From positions 1 through 31,926 of the forward strand of contig JADZDZ010000024.1 in assembly GCA_020850785.1 (NCBI GenBank): 31,926 nucleotides of DNA, written 5' to 3'. This document shows, in pieces, positions 1 through 8,106 of the stretch (position 1 is its first letter; each line of letters begins with the position of its first letter). The notes beneath the pieces were generated by a model. It had not been told where the DNA came from. It ran no database searches and saw nothing but the letters and a program-made list of their open reading frames with translations. The position numbers were made by a program, and so were the translations under genes. The stretch is from Candidatus Sumerlaeota bacterium. Its GTDB lineage: Bacteria; Sumerlaeota; Sumerlaeia; SLMS01.

Positions 1-708
1 GCACAAGACAAGTTGGCAGTTCAGGCCTACGACAACGTCACGTCGCCCAGCGCGGCGGAGAAGCTTTACAGCAAGCGCGTGAAGCTTTTCATCGAGGAGA
101 ACGCAAAGCTTCCCGCCGACAAGACCAACATTGTCTTCGTCGGCGATTCCATCACGCAGGGCTACAAGTTGGAGCAGTATTTTCCCGGCCTCCCCGTGTT
201 GAACCGGGGCATTGGATCGGACGTGGTTTACGCCAACGTGCCGGGTCGCTATCCGCGCGGGATTCTCAGCCGCATGGAAAGCAGCATCTACGATACGCAT
301 CCCCGCGCCATGTTCCTGCTGATCGGAACGAATCACATGGGGAGCAAGAGTGTTGACCTGAACGAAGTGATGACGGGCTACAAGAAGATCATCGACCAGA
401 CGCAGGCAAAGTTTCCCGGCATCAAGATCGCGCTGACGACGCTGCCGCCGGCGGGCACCGCGTATGCCAAATGGGGAAAGCCGGAGGTCTTCAATCCCCA
501 CATGCTGCAGTTCAACGAAATGATCCGTGCCTACGCGAAGGAGAAAAATTTCCCGCTCATTGATCTGGGAAATCTCCTGAAGGATGATGCGGGGATGTTG
601 AAGGCGGAATACACCGGCGATGGAATCCACCTGATGCCCGCCGCGTACCAAATTTGGACGGGCGAAGCGAAGAAGATTCTCAAGGAGTGGGGCGAAAAGG
701 TGGAGTAA
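1..708 (+). CDS. SGNH/GDSL-family hydrolase (5' end outside the window)
   Basis: This is a secreted or periplasmic esterase-like SGNH hydrolase, substrate unknown. The reading frame is open from base 1 and reads A-Q-D-K-L before the first possible start, a TTG at 13. A-Q-D resembles a signal-peptidase cleavage site, so I infer that the true start and signal peptide lie upstream. SGNH blocks are visible in order: block I GDSITQGY with the nucleophile Ser, block II around NRGIGSD (Gly), block III IGTNHMG (Asn), and block V DGIHLMPAAY with the Asp-x-x-His pair. The visible part is about 235 residues, close to a full PAF-acetylhydrolase-like domain. A strong terminator follows directly. Family assignment is firm; substrate (acyl ester, sugar acetyl or phospholipid) cannot be read from the sequence. 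Confidence 0.85.
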   Translation, partial: AQDKLAVQAYDNVTSPSAAEKLYSKRVKLFIEENAKLPADKTNIVFVGDSITQGYKLEQYFPGLPVLNRGIGSDVVYANVPGRYPRGILSRMESSIYDTHPRAMFLLIGTNHMGSKSVDLNEVMTGYKKIIDQTQAKFPGIKIALTTLPPAGTAYAKWGKPEVFNPHMLQFNEMIRAYAKEKNFPLIDLGNLLKDDAGMLKAEYTGDGIHLMPAAYQIWTGEAKKILKEWGEKVE

Positions 709-738
709 CCGGGCGCCCAATTCTGACGCGTGTTTCGT

Positions 739-777
739 GGTGGGGAATGTTCCGTGCATTCCCCACCTTTCATTTTT
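739..777 (+). terminator. Rho-independent terminator after the SGNH hydrolase gene
   Basis: A perfect 10-bp stem (739-748 with 758-767, GGTGGGGAAT and its complement), extendable by one G-C pair, encloses a short loop. It is followed on the + strand by TTTCATTTTT (768-777). The opposite strand has no T-run after the stem, so it serves the + strand gene that ends at 708. Confidence 0.85.
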
Positions 778-795
778 CAGCGAAAGTGATGCGGG

Positions 796-2640
796 CTACT
801 CCCGCGCATCCTTGCTCATCCAGCCCGCAACCAGCATGACCAGCAGACCGCCGAAGCAAATCATCCCGAACAGGTTCCCCAGCCGCGCGTAGAGCGTCTT
901 CGGCGGGTTTGCCAGAAATTTCAAGTCCGCCTTCAGGATGCCCGGTTTCATGGGGTCCAGCTTCTCGGTGATTTCGCCGGAGGGGTCGATGATGAACGTG
1001 TTCCCCGTGTTCGTGCAGCGCACCATGGGGATGCGCGTTTCGATGCTGCGCCAGCGCGCCATTTCGCCATGCCAGGCGGGGCCGGACGACCCGTCGAACC
1101 ATCCGTCGTTCGTGACGTTCACGAACAGGTTCGCGCCCTTGCGCGCGTGGCTGATGTGTATATACGGGAACTGGTCCTCGAAGCAGATGCTCGGCCCCAG
1201 ACGAACTTCCTTCTCTTCGTTATCCTTGCGATCGGTCACGGTGAAGCCGACGGGCGCGCCAAGTTTTCCGCGCGCGAAGGTTCCCACCTGAACGATTTTT
1301 TCCTGAAAGCCGGGAATGATGTTGAAGTAGGGCACCGCCTCGCCAAACGGCATCAGTTGAATCTTGCGATAATCGGCGACGGGACGGATTGAATCCTCGC
1401 CGGGGCGAATCAGCCAGAAGCCGCCGTAGGCGCTGTATCCCGGATAGAAATCATTTGTTTCCGGATTGATCGCGGGGATCGCTTCCTCGGTGATGTTGCC
1501 GTCCTTGTCCCGGAAGAAATTGTCCTCCTCGCAAATGGTGATCGGCGTTTTGAAATCCGTCGCCAGTTCCATCACCTCGCGCATGACCGAGCGCCCATAG
1601 AGGCGGTTCTGCAGGCTTTCCTCCACGTCGGCGAGCGGCGTCGTGAACGTGCTTTCGGGCGTGACAATCAGGTCCACCTCGCCCCGTTCCAACTGGCGAA
1701 GCTGGTCGAGTTGAACCATCGCGAGTTCGTCGGCGAGTTGCAGCCGCTTGGCGGGGTCCTCCAGCGAGTAGCTGGCGTATTTCTTGTCCTGTGAAATGTT
1801 TGGCTGCAGCAGCGCGACCCGCATGTTCACGACGGGTTCCGTGTCCAGCGCATCCCTGCCGGCGCTGATCACATGGGCGCCCCAGAAGTGCGCCGCGATG
1901 ATGACGAAGCCAACGATTGCGAGGCGGGTCAGCGCCCCAGCCTGTCCATAGCGCGCCTTGAACGCGGCGATCGTTTCCATCACGCAAAGATTCGCCGCGA
2001 GAATGATCGCGCTCAGCAGCGGCATTCCCGCCAGCGACACAACCTGCGCGAGGGAGAGCCATCCCGCCTGCGATTGCGCCAATCCGTACGGGGTGCCCAG
2101 CGGGCCGATGCTCATGAAGTATTCGATGCCCGCCCAGGTCATCATCGCCAGCGGCAGCGCGACCCATGGCTGGTGGCGCCGGGCGAACTTGACGATGAAC
2201 GCGGCGCTGAAGGCGAAGTAGAGGCCGATCGCCATCGCGAGCGGCACGATGCCAAACCAGACGAGCGAGTTGAAACGATCGACGATCACAAACCACGATG
2301 TGCCGAAAGCGCCCATGATGCTGCCAAACAACCAGCCCACATAGAATGCGATGCCGGGCCTGCACCTGCGCAGCCCCCACAACATTGGCACCAGTGCCAC
2401 GAAGGCGATGGGGCTGAAGTAGATGGGCCGGTATGCGAGGCGCAACAACCCCGCAGACAATGCCGCGAGCGCAAACGCCGGAAGCGCACCCTTCAATTCC
2501 GACAGCGTGGGAATCGCACCCCAGAGGTAGCCCTGCCGCCTTGGACTTTCCGGCGGGGATGCCGCCGCGCTCCGCGATGCGCGCTTCATTGGCTTCTGCG
2601 TGCGCGGCTCTTCGGCGCGCTGGCGAAATGCTTTTGCCAT
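796..2640 (-). CDS. lnt: Apolipoprotein N-acyltransferase
   Basis: Lnt transfers an acyl chain from phospholipid to the N-terminal cysteine of diacylglyceryl-lipoproteins in the inner membrane, the last step of lipoprotein maturation. The 614-residue product has a basic N-terminal extension (1-45) and about seven hydrophobic segments (roughly 50-260). A carbon-nitrogen hydrolase domain follows (272-575), then a final transmembrane helix (588-606). The catalytic triad is visible as E329 (VTPES), K426 (YRKIQLMPFGE) and C486 (SICFED). The length is 80-100 residues over typical Lnt, mainly from the N-terminal extension; M18 is an alternative start. It is the last gene of the reverse-strand run from ymdB. 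The ATG overlaps the stop of a possible 13-codon leader ORF (TAATG), and no strong Shine-Dalgarno precedes it, which fits translational coupling. Confidence 0.93.
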   Translation of the reverse strand: MAKAFRQRAEEPRTQKPMKRASRSAAASPPESPRRQGYLWGAIPTLSELKGALPAFALAALSAGLLRLAYRPIYFSPIAFVALVPMLWGLRRCRPGIAFYVGWLFGSIMGAFGTSWFVIVDRFNSLVWFGIVPLAMAIGLYFAFSAAFIVKFARRHQPWVALPLAMMTWAGIEYFMSIGPLGTPYGLAQSQAGWLSLAQVVSLAGMPLLSAIILAANLCVMETIAAFKARYGQAGALTRLAIVGFVIIAAHFWGAHVISAGRDALDTEPVVNMRVALLQPNISQDKKYASYSLEDPAKRLQLADELAMVQLDQLRQLERGEVDLIVTPESTFTTPLADVEESLQNRLYGRSVMREVMELATDFKTPITICEEDNFFRDKDGNITEEAIPAINPETNDFYPGYSAYGGFWLIRPGEDSIRPVADYRKIQLMPFGEAVPYFNIIPGFQEKIVQVGTFARGKLGAPVGFTVTDRKDNEEKEVRLGPSICFEDQFPYIHISHARKGANLFVNVTNDGWFDGSSGPAWHGEMARWRSIETRIPMVRCTNTGNTFIIDPSGEITEKLDPMKPGILKADLKFLANPPKTLYARLGNLFGMICFGGLLVMLVAGWMSKDARE

Positions 2641-2681
2641 TACCGGATGCTCAGCGCCTTCAACGCAGCATTCTTGTTCAT
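2640..2681 (-). CDS. Possible 13-residue leader ORF coupled to lnt
   Basis: A short reading frame, MNKNAALKALSIR, ends in TAA whose last base is the first base of the lnt ATG (TAATG). An AGGGA sequence lies about 10 bases before its own ATG. Such arrangements can couple translation, and lnt itself lacks a clear ribosome-binding site. With only 13 codons it may be chance. No function is proposed. Confidence 0.25.
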   Translation of the reverse strand: MNKNAALKALSIR

Positions 2682-2784
2682 CGAAAGGAAATCCCTGAAG
2701 GGGTTTGATCGGGCGTCACTCAAGCGGCCGTGCGCAGGATGTGCCGGGCAATTCAACACGCGCAAAGCGTTTTTTCGGTGACGG

Positions 2785-3243
2785 TTACGCCCAATTCATC
2801 TGCGCTGAATCGAGCCAGATTGTCACCGGCCCGTCATTCAGAAGCGTTATCTTCATGTCAGCGCCAAAGCGTCCCGTCTGCACGACTCCGGAGAATTGCG
2901 CGCGCAACGCCGCCACGAAACGCTCGAACATTTCCTCCGCCTGTGCGGGAGGCATCGCATCGGTGTAGCTGGGCCTGCGCCCCTTGCGTGCATCGGCGTA
3001 GAGCGTGAACTGGGAGATCGCCAGAATTTCCCCGCCCACATCCCGCAGCGACAGGTTCATTTTTCCCTCCGCGTCGCGGAAGATGCGCAGGTTTGTGATC
3101 TTCTCGATGGCGGGCGTGAAGAGCGCCTCGTTGTCCGCGGCACCAAGGCCAACGAACACCAGAAGCCCCCGCTGAATCCTTCCCACCACGGCACCATCAA
3201 CGGCCACTTCCGCGTGGGATACGCGCTGGATCAGGAAACGCAT
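2785..3243 (-). CDS. dtd: D-aminoacyl-tRNA deacylase
   Basis: DTD hydrolyses D-aminoacyl-tRNA (and mischarged glycyl-tRNA-Ala) in the cytoplasm, recycling tRNA and enforcing homochirality. The 152-residue product has the family's usual length and both signature motifs. These are SQFT at 77-80 and the cross-dimer Gly-cisPro motif NDGPVT at 136-141, preceded by the conserved GRFGADM stretch (124-130). The N-terminus MRFLIQRVSHAEV is canonical, which fixes the ATG at 3243. It begins 3 bases after the stop of the PASTA-domain gene and lies 144 bases upstream of lnt. This suggests one reverse-strand transcript. Confidence 0.95.
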   Translation of the reverse strand: MRFLIQRVSHAEVAVDGAVVGRIQRGLLVFVGLGAADNEALFTPAIEKITNLRIFRDAEGKMNLSLRDVGGEILAISQFTLYADARKGRRPSYTDAMPPAQAEEMFERFVAALRAQFSGVVQTGRFGADMKITLLNDGPVTIWLDSAQMNWA

Positions 3244-3246
3244 CGG

Positions 3247-3579
3247 TTATGGTTTTTCGGAAATGGTGAGGCGAACGGTGGAACCAACCTTGACCGCAAC
3301 GCCGGGGGAGGGGCGCTGCGACAGGATGTGCCCTTCCTTCAGCAGTGTTGTCGGTTCCTTCTTCTCAATGATGACCGAAAAGCCAAGGCTGCTCGCCTTC
3401 GTCACCGCGTCCCGCAGCTCCAGTGTCAGCAGGTCCGGCGATTCGGTTTCCGGCGTGCGGATCAGGCGCTCCGCAGTCATGTAACCCGCCACGCCCGTCA
3501 CGGAGAACAGAATCACCGCGATCAGCGACAGGCGCCAGAACAGGCCAAAGAAGCCGGGGATGGAGGATTTTTTCGCCAT
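3247..3579 (-). CDS. Small membrane-anchored single-PASTA-domain protein
   Basis: The 110-residue protein has a short basic N-terminus, one transmembrane helix (about 13-34, FWRLSLIAVILFSVTGVAG) and one PASTA domain (about 45-108). Recognisable PASTA features are the amphipathic helix region ELRDAVTKASSLGF, the strand ILSQRPSPGVAVKVG and the final STVRLTISE. PASTA domains normally bind muropeptides or beta-lactams as the sensor part of Ser/Thr kinases or penicillin-binding proteins. Here there is no kinase or transpeptidase domain, only an anchor plus sensor, with the domain predicted outside the cytoplasm. The gene lies between the secreted-protein gene and dtd (3-base gap). I infer an envelope role; the precise job is unknown. 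Confidence 0.75.
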   Translation of the reverse strand: MAKKSSIPGFFGLFWRLSLIAVILFSVTGVAGYMTAERLIRTPETESPDLLTLELRDAVTKASSLGFSVIIEKKEPTTLLKEGHILSQRPSPGVAVKVGSTVRLTISEKP

Positions 3580-3636
3580 TTGCGCAAGGCCTGACGCAGG
3601 CCCTTGAAGACCGGCAACAAAAAATCGCGCCGGTTT

Positions 3637-4365
3637 CTATCGCAGGAAGGGATTGTCGAAGAGGTAGGCGCCGCCGCTAAGGCTGACCGCCTGCGTCAAC
3701 TCACCATTTTCATCCCATTCCAGCACCGTGCCCACGAGGGTGTCGCCGGCATCAAAGCGCACCGTTCCCAACAGGGTTTGGTCGGGGCGCAGGAACCAGA
3801 AGCGCGTGAATGCATCCGCGCTCTGCGCACCCATAGCCATGATTCGGCAGGTTGTCCCGTCCGTGGCGTAGTAGTAGTGCCTGCGCACGTCGTAGGTTCC
3901 TGTCGCCATGTTCACCGCGATGTAAACAATTTTGCCGCTGTCATTCACGCGCACGCGCAGTTCCGGCAGGCCGGCCGTTATCAGGCGGTAACGCTTCAGC
4001 CGCTGTTCCTCCCCGCGCGGACCATTTCCCTGCCCTCCGGGAGGAGCCTCTCCCGCGCCGCCCATTCCCGCCCCTTCGAAGGGACTGAGGTTGCGGTCCT
4101 TTGTCTTGAGCGCATGAGCCGCCGCGAGGTAGGCGCGCGCCCCCATCTCGTGAATTTCCTTCGCGCGAAAAATCTGGTCTGCCACTGCCTCCGGCGCGAC
4201 CGCGTTGAATCTTTCCTCTCCTGTGGCCTTGAATTTCACCAGCAGCGCCGGGGTTGTCGGCAAGTCATCGTAGGCCTTGAAGGGTTGCACGGTTATTTCC
4301 TGCGCGGCGCCATGGCGCGCAATGCTCGTCAGCAGGAGGAGGATGAGGAGCACGGCCCGATGCAT
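3637..4365 (-). CDS. Secreted protein of unknown function
   Basis: I do not recognise this family. I chose the ATG at 4365 because it yields a textbook signal peptide (MHRAVLLILLLLTSIARHGAAQ, cleavage after AAQ). It also overlaps the ymdB stop by one base (TGATG). Upstream in-frame starts would bury the signal. The mature part is about 220 residues. It begins with a region predicted as helix/strand (EITVQPFKAYDDLPTTPALL), continues through a helical segment rich in Ala and Glu, and reaches a Gly/Pro-rich linker (GAGMGGAGEAPPGGQGNG). A C-terminal all-beta-looking section of about 120 residues ends DNPFLR. The tail part (VYIAVNMATGTYDVRRHYYY and a later EWDENGEL) looks like repeated beta hairpins. 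It is probably periplasmic and co-transcribed with ymdB, the PASTA gene and dtd. Confidence 0.7.
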   Translation of the reverse strand: MHRAVLLILLLLTSIARHGAAQEITVQPFKAYDDLPTTPALLVKFKATGEERFNAVAPEAVADQIFRAKEIHEMGARAYLAAAHALKTKDRNLSPFEGAGMGGAGEAPPGGQGNGPRGEEQRLKRYRLITAGLPELRVRVNDSGKIVYIAVNMATGTYDVRRHYYYATDGTTCRIMAMGAQSADAFTRFWFLRPDQTLLGTVRFDAGDTLVGTVLEWDENGELTQAVSLSGGAYLFDNPFLR

Positions 4366-5150
4366 CACAAAGGCACCCGTATTCGTTCGATCCTTTCCGC
4401 AACACCAGTTTCCATGCTGGCGGTGATCAGCGCCCCGCACAGGAAGACTTCATTCGGTGCGGCAACCTCGAATCGCCGCGGCCGCTGCGTCATGATCGCG
4501 TCCAGAATCACATCCTTGTCATCGCCAATCACGGAATCATAGGGCCCCGTCATGCCCACGTCCGTCATGTAGGCGGTGCCGTGATGCAGGATTCTTTCGT
4601 CCGCAGTGGGAATATGCGTGTGTGTTCCCAGAACCGCCGTCACCCGGCCATCCAAATACCAGCCCATGGCGACTTTCTCACTGGTGGTTTCCGCGTGGAA
4701 ATCCACAATGATCAGGGGGGTCTTTTCCCGGATTTTCTGCACGCAGCCATCGATGGCGCGGAAGGGGTCGTCGTAGTGCTGCGCCATGAACGTCCTTCCG
4801 CAGGCGTTCACCACCCCGATGAGTGGCCCGGCGGCGCTTCGGTGAACCACGTAGCCGCGCCCCGGTGCTCCGGGCGGGAAGTTCACGGGGCGCACCAGCC
4901 GCGTTTCAGCGTCGATGAAATCGTAGCTGTCGCGCTGGGCGAAGATGTGGTTTCCGCCGGTTAGCAGGTCACAGCCGGAGGCAAACAGCTCCTCCGCGAT
5001 TTTCTCCGTAACCCCCTTCCCTCCGGCGGAGTTCTCGCAATTTGCAATGACGAAATCGACCTCGCGCTTTCGCCGCAGTTCGGGGAGCAGCTTCTTGATC
5101 GCCTGCCGGCCCGGGTTCCCAAAAATGTCGCCCACAAAGAGGATATTCAT
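4365..5150 (-). CDS. ymdB: YmdB-family metallophosphoesterase
   Basis: This belongs to the YmdB (TIGR00282) calcineurin-like phosphoesterases, whose Bacillus member is a cytoplasmic 2',3'-cyclic-nucleotide phosphodiesterase. The 261-residue product starts MNILFVGDIFGNPGR, the canonical family N-terminus. I therefore reject the longer frame opening at 5348 and take the ATG at 5150. Metal ligands are visible: D8 (VGDIF), E39-N40 (NCENSAGGKG), N67-H68 (GGNHIF), H152 (DFHAETTSEK) and H177/H179 (GTHTHIPTAD). It is the first gene of the reverse-strand run and overlaps the next gene by one base. No clear Shine-Dalgarno precedes it; an imperfect hairpin lies about 30 bases upstream (5181-5204). Confidence 0.92.
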   Translation of the reverse strand: MNILFVGDIFGNPGRQAIKKLLPELRRKREVDFVIANCENSAGGKGVTEKIAEELFASGCDLLTGGNHIFAQRDSYDFIDAETRLVRPVNFPPGAPGRGYVVHRSAAGPLIGVVNACGRTFMAQHYDDPFRAIDGCVQKIREKTPLIIVDFHAETTSEKVAMGWYLDGRVTAVLGTHTHIPTADERILHHGTAYMTDVGMTGPYDSVIGDDKDVILDAIMTQRPRRFEVAAPNEVFLCGALITASMETGVAERIERIRVPL

Positions 5151-5469
5151 GGCAGTGATGAGCTTCCGACGGGCTGCCGAGGGAAAGGCAAATTGGCCTT
5201 CCCCAGACCTTCCCACCTCGATCCCCTTTTCCACGGTGCCGCGGCAGGCTGACCGTGAATGTGCGACCCGTTGGGGGCGGCTTTGGCCCGAACACGCGGT
5301 TTTAGCCCTTTTTCCCACCGTCGCGATGGCCCCAATTTTTGCTGACACGGTCTCGCGACGATTCGGAAAGTCCTGTCCTACTGCGGAACATTCCGGGCGG
5401 ATTCAACCACGACAAGGTTTCTCTCACAGCGTGATGAGTGTTCAGACAACGGGACGAGGACGGAGAGGG
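5151..5469. other. Divergent intergenic region between ymdB and the secretin gene
   Basis: This 319-base gap separates two divergently transcribed genes and must hold promoters for both. I found no convincing -35/-10 pair. It contains a hairpin candidate near ymdB (5181-5204), a 10-bp perfect palindrome TGCCGCGGCA at 5237-5246, and purine-rich GAGGACGGAGAGGG just before the secretin ATG. Open frames run through it in both directions, but they start with no family signature and are treated as chance extensions. Confidence 0.5.
5181..5204. repeat. Imperfect inverted repeat in the ymdB leader
   Basis: GGGAAAGGC (5181-5189) and GCCTTCCCC (5196-5204) form a 9-bp stem with one mismatch around a 6-base loop. 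It lies about 30 bases upstream of the ymdB start in the presumed 5' leader. It could be a regulator site or an mRNA hairpin; no T-run follows on either strand, so it is not a classic terminator. Confidence 0.35.
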
Positions 5470-7926
5470 ATGAATAGGCTGCGCTGCGCACTGATACTGG
5501 TGCTTTTGGGTGCTGTTGCCTCCAATGGCCTCGCGCAGGAGGCCAAACCGGCTCCCGCCAAGGAAGAAAAGAAAGAGGCCCCGAAGGAAGCGCCCAAGGA
5601 GGCCCCCAAGGCGCCCGCGAGTCCACCCCCGGCCGTCAGGGTTCCCGAATCCGGGGCCGCACCGGATGTCTCCGGTGCCGACGCTGCCGCCCCAGCGGAG
5701 CAAAAGGCCGCTGAGGCGACGCCGCTCATCAGTTTTGCCGTCAACGGCGGAACGATTGAGCAGGCCGCGCTCCAGATTTCGTCCACAATCGGCGTCCCCG
5801 TGAACGTGTTCGGCAAGGCCGCCGGACAGAAGGTGACCGCCTTCGTTTCCGAGCAGCCCGTGGAATCCGCCCTCGGTGCGTTGACGAATCCCAGCGGGTT
5901 CATCTGGTGGAAGGACGACACCAAGAACGAGTACGGCATCGCGGATCGCGACTACTACGAGAAGAACATTCTTGCGACGAAGCTGATCCAGAAGACCTAC
6001 CGCCCGAACAACATCAAGTCGAGCGAACTTGATCGCGCCATCAAGGGACTGCTGACGCCGAACCTTGGCTCATCGGTTTCCGACGATCGCACGAACAAGC
6101 TGATCGTTTACGACCTTCCCGCGTCGCAGGAGCGCATCGAGCGCTTCATTCGCGAGATCGACGTGCAGTTGGTTGTTCGCGTGTTCTACATCCGCCACGC
6201 GGAGGTGGAGGACATCGCGAAGAAGATTGAATCCTACAAGTCCGATCCCGGCACCATCGAGGTGGACACGAAGACGCACAAGATCGTCGTCACCGACCTG
6301 CTCAGCAACATCAAGAAGATGGAACTGCTGATCGACATTCTGGACGTCGCTCCGGAAATCGTCATCTATGACGTGAACAACATCGGCATCGACGGCGCGG
6401 ACCTGGAAGACCTGAAGACGATCATCGACAACATTCGCACGAAGGAGGACGGCCTGCTGTTTGAAGTGAATGAAAAGCAGGGCGTCATCATCCTTGAAGA
6501 CGTGCCGGAAGTGCATGAGCGCGTGGAACAGGTGCTTGCGGGATTTGACCAGCCTGTGAAGCAGGTGCTGATCCAGGGCGAGATTCTTTCAACCGTCTAC
6601 ACACGCAACTTCAGCCTCGGCCTGAACAGCTTTTCCTGGGCGAACAACCTGCTGTCCGCCTACAATCAGGGTGCATTTTACACGCCGATTCAGGGCGTTT
6701 CCAACCCGGCGGGACACCTTCCCACGTCCAGCAGTGGATCCAACAACGGGACAACGAACACCGTCCCGCAGTCGCACTTCACGGACCTTGCGAAAATCTT
6801 TCCGAACCTTTCGCTCGTGGGCGATCGCCTGACGGGGAACTTCATTTCCCAAACGGTGGCGCTTCAGTATGAGGCGGTCTTCAACGACACGAACACGCGC
6901 GTGCTGTTGCAACCACGCCTCGTTGTGAAGAATCAGGAGCCCTCAAAGATTTTCGTCGGCGAGGAAGTTCCCTACCTGACGACCTTCTTCGACAACGGCA
7001 ACGATGGTAACAATAACAACTCAGGCCGCACGACCACGACACAGTCCACCATCAACTCCGGCTTGACGTTCGACATCACGCCTTCGATCTCCAACAGCTA
7101 CCTGATTGATCTCGACCTGCGCATCGACAACGACACCGCCAAGCCGCAGACCATCACCGATGGAGGCGTGGAGCGCCGCGTTGTTGGTCGTGACCGCCAG
7201 AACGTGGAAACGATTCTTCAGATTCCGAGCGGCCAGACGCGCATGATCGGCGGGCTTATCAAGGATCAGGGAAGCGACAGTTCCGCAGGTCTTCCCTTCC
7301 TCTCCAAGCTCCCCTATGTCGGCGTGGTGTTTGGCAAGAAGTCGAACACCAAGACGGCCACGAACCTGCTGATTTTCCTCACGCCGACGGTGGTGGAGGA
7401 CAACCTTCCGCGTCCCACGGGCAAGGATGGACGCCGCGGTCGTCTGGTTACCGACTATGAACGCGTCCCCAGCGACAGCGATCTCGAATCCGCAGATGAA
7501 TCCCCCACGACGGGCACTGATTCGTCTGCCGTGCGTGCGCCGCTGAGCCCGGCGGAATTGCTTTCCAGCGATGCCGAGGAGGAGAAGGAGCGGTTGGAGC
7601 AGATCGAAGCCGCGCAGCGCAAGAATCAGGAGGAAGCGCAGGAGGACGGCGCCGGCAATTACAAGACTCAGGTCAACTTCCAAAGCGCCACCCTCAATCA
7701 GGGCGGTGGTCCCAACCGAACTGCGCCTGCGGGGGCCGTTCCTCCCGGGGCCACGAATGTTCAACCGGGTGGTCGCCGCGGCCAGCGCCCCAATCAGGAG
7801 AATCAAGGTCAGCCGCCGCAGGCGGGGGGGCCCGGTGCGTCCGGTCAGCCGCAGCCAGGTCAGCCGCAGCCGCAGGGAAATTCCCCGCAGCAGCACCAAC
7901 CCCCGGCGGAAACGAACTACCGCTAG
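5470..7926 (+). CDS. Secretin (GspD/PilQ superfamily)
   Basis: Secretins form the outer-membrane gate of type II secretion systems and type IV pili. The ATG at 5470 gives an 818-residue protein with a signal peptide (1-23, ending GLAQ). It follows a GAGG/GGAGAGGG ribosome-binding stretch, so longer upstream frames are rejected. Next comes a Lys/Glu/Ala/Pro-rich linker (24-85), then an N0-like domain (about 86-165) and several N1/NolW-type repeats (about 170-380). The secretin core (roughly 385-640) contains VPYLTTFFDNG, the stretch IPSGQTRMIGGLIKDQ, and the conserved LPFLSKLPYVGVVFGKK ending in LLIFLTPTVVED. The last 160 or so residues are a low-complexity tail rich in Gln, Pro and Gly, unusual for the family. 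No other secretion gene is adjacent; pilT and prepilins lie 11-13 kb away. GspD versus PilQ cannot be decided. Confidence 0.92.
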   Translation: MNRLRCALILVLLGAVASNGLAQEAKPAPAKEEKKEAPKEAPKEAPKAPASPPPAVRVPESGAAPDVSGADAAAPAEQKAAEATPLISFAVNGGTIEQAALQISSTIGVPVNVFGKAAGQKVTAFVSEQPVESALGALTNPSGFIWWKDDTKNEYGIADRDYYEKNILATKLIQKTYRPNNIKSSELDRAIKGLLTPNLGSSVSDDRTNKLIVYDLPASQERIERFIREIDVQLVVRVFYIRHAEVEDIAKKIESYKSDPGTIEVDTKTHKIVVTDLLSNIKKMELLIDILDVAPEIVIYDVNNIGIDGADLEDLKTIIDNIRTKEDGLLFEVNEKQGVIILEDVPEVHERVEQVLAGFDQPVKQVLIQGEILSTVYTRNFSLGLNSFSWANNLLSAYNQGAFYTPIQGVSNPAGHLPTSSSGSNNGTTNTVPQSHFTDLAKIFPNLSLVGDRLTGNFISQTVALQYEAVFNDTNTRVLLQPRLVVKNQEPSKIFVGEEVPYLTTFFDNGNDGNNNNSGRTTTTQSTINSGLTFDITPSISNSYLIDLDLRIDNDTAKPQTITDGGVERRVVGRDRQNVETILQIPSGQTRMIGGLIKDQGSDSSAGLPFLSKLPYVGVVFGKKSNTKTATNLLIFLTPTVVEDNLPRPTGKDGRRGRLVTDYERVPSDSDLESADESPTTGTDSSAVRAPLSPAELLSSDAEEEKERLEQIEAAQRKNQEEAQEDGAGNYKTQVNFQSATLNQGGGPNRTAPAGAVPPGATNVQPGGRRGQRPNQENQGQPPQAGGPGASGQPQPGQPQPQGNSPQQHQPPAETNYR

Positions 7927-7948
7927 GATTCACAACGGCAACCAACCC

Positions 7949-7984
7949 GAAGCGCGGACCCAATGGCCCGCGCTTCTTTTTTTT
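7949..7984 (+). terminator. Rho-independent terminator after the secretin gene
   Basis: A perfect 9-bp stem (GAAGCGCGG 7949-7957 with CCGCGCTTC 7968-7976) around a 10-base loop is followed by eight T residues (7977-7984). It ends the secretin transcript, so the secretin appears to be transcribed as a single gene. Confidence 0.92.
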
Positions 7985-8106
7985 GCGCGTCGCCGCTCCT
8001 CCCGCTCCGCTTTTCTCTGTGCACTCGTTCCCGATGCCGCTATGGTTGCCTTTGAAAGAACGAGACTCTCTTTTCATCTATTACCCACCTCCGGTTCCCC
8101 GCAAAA

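Noticed and set aside
4945..5469. Long upstream extension of the secretin reading frame
   Set aside because: The signal peptide and the ribosome-binding site are at 5470; the extension runs through the ymdB gene on the other strand and has no family similarity.
7851..7890. Short repeated CAGCCGCAG-like units at the end of the secretin gene
   Set aside because: They encode the Gln/Pro-rich tail and are too short and irregular to be a CRISPR array or mobile repeat.
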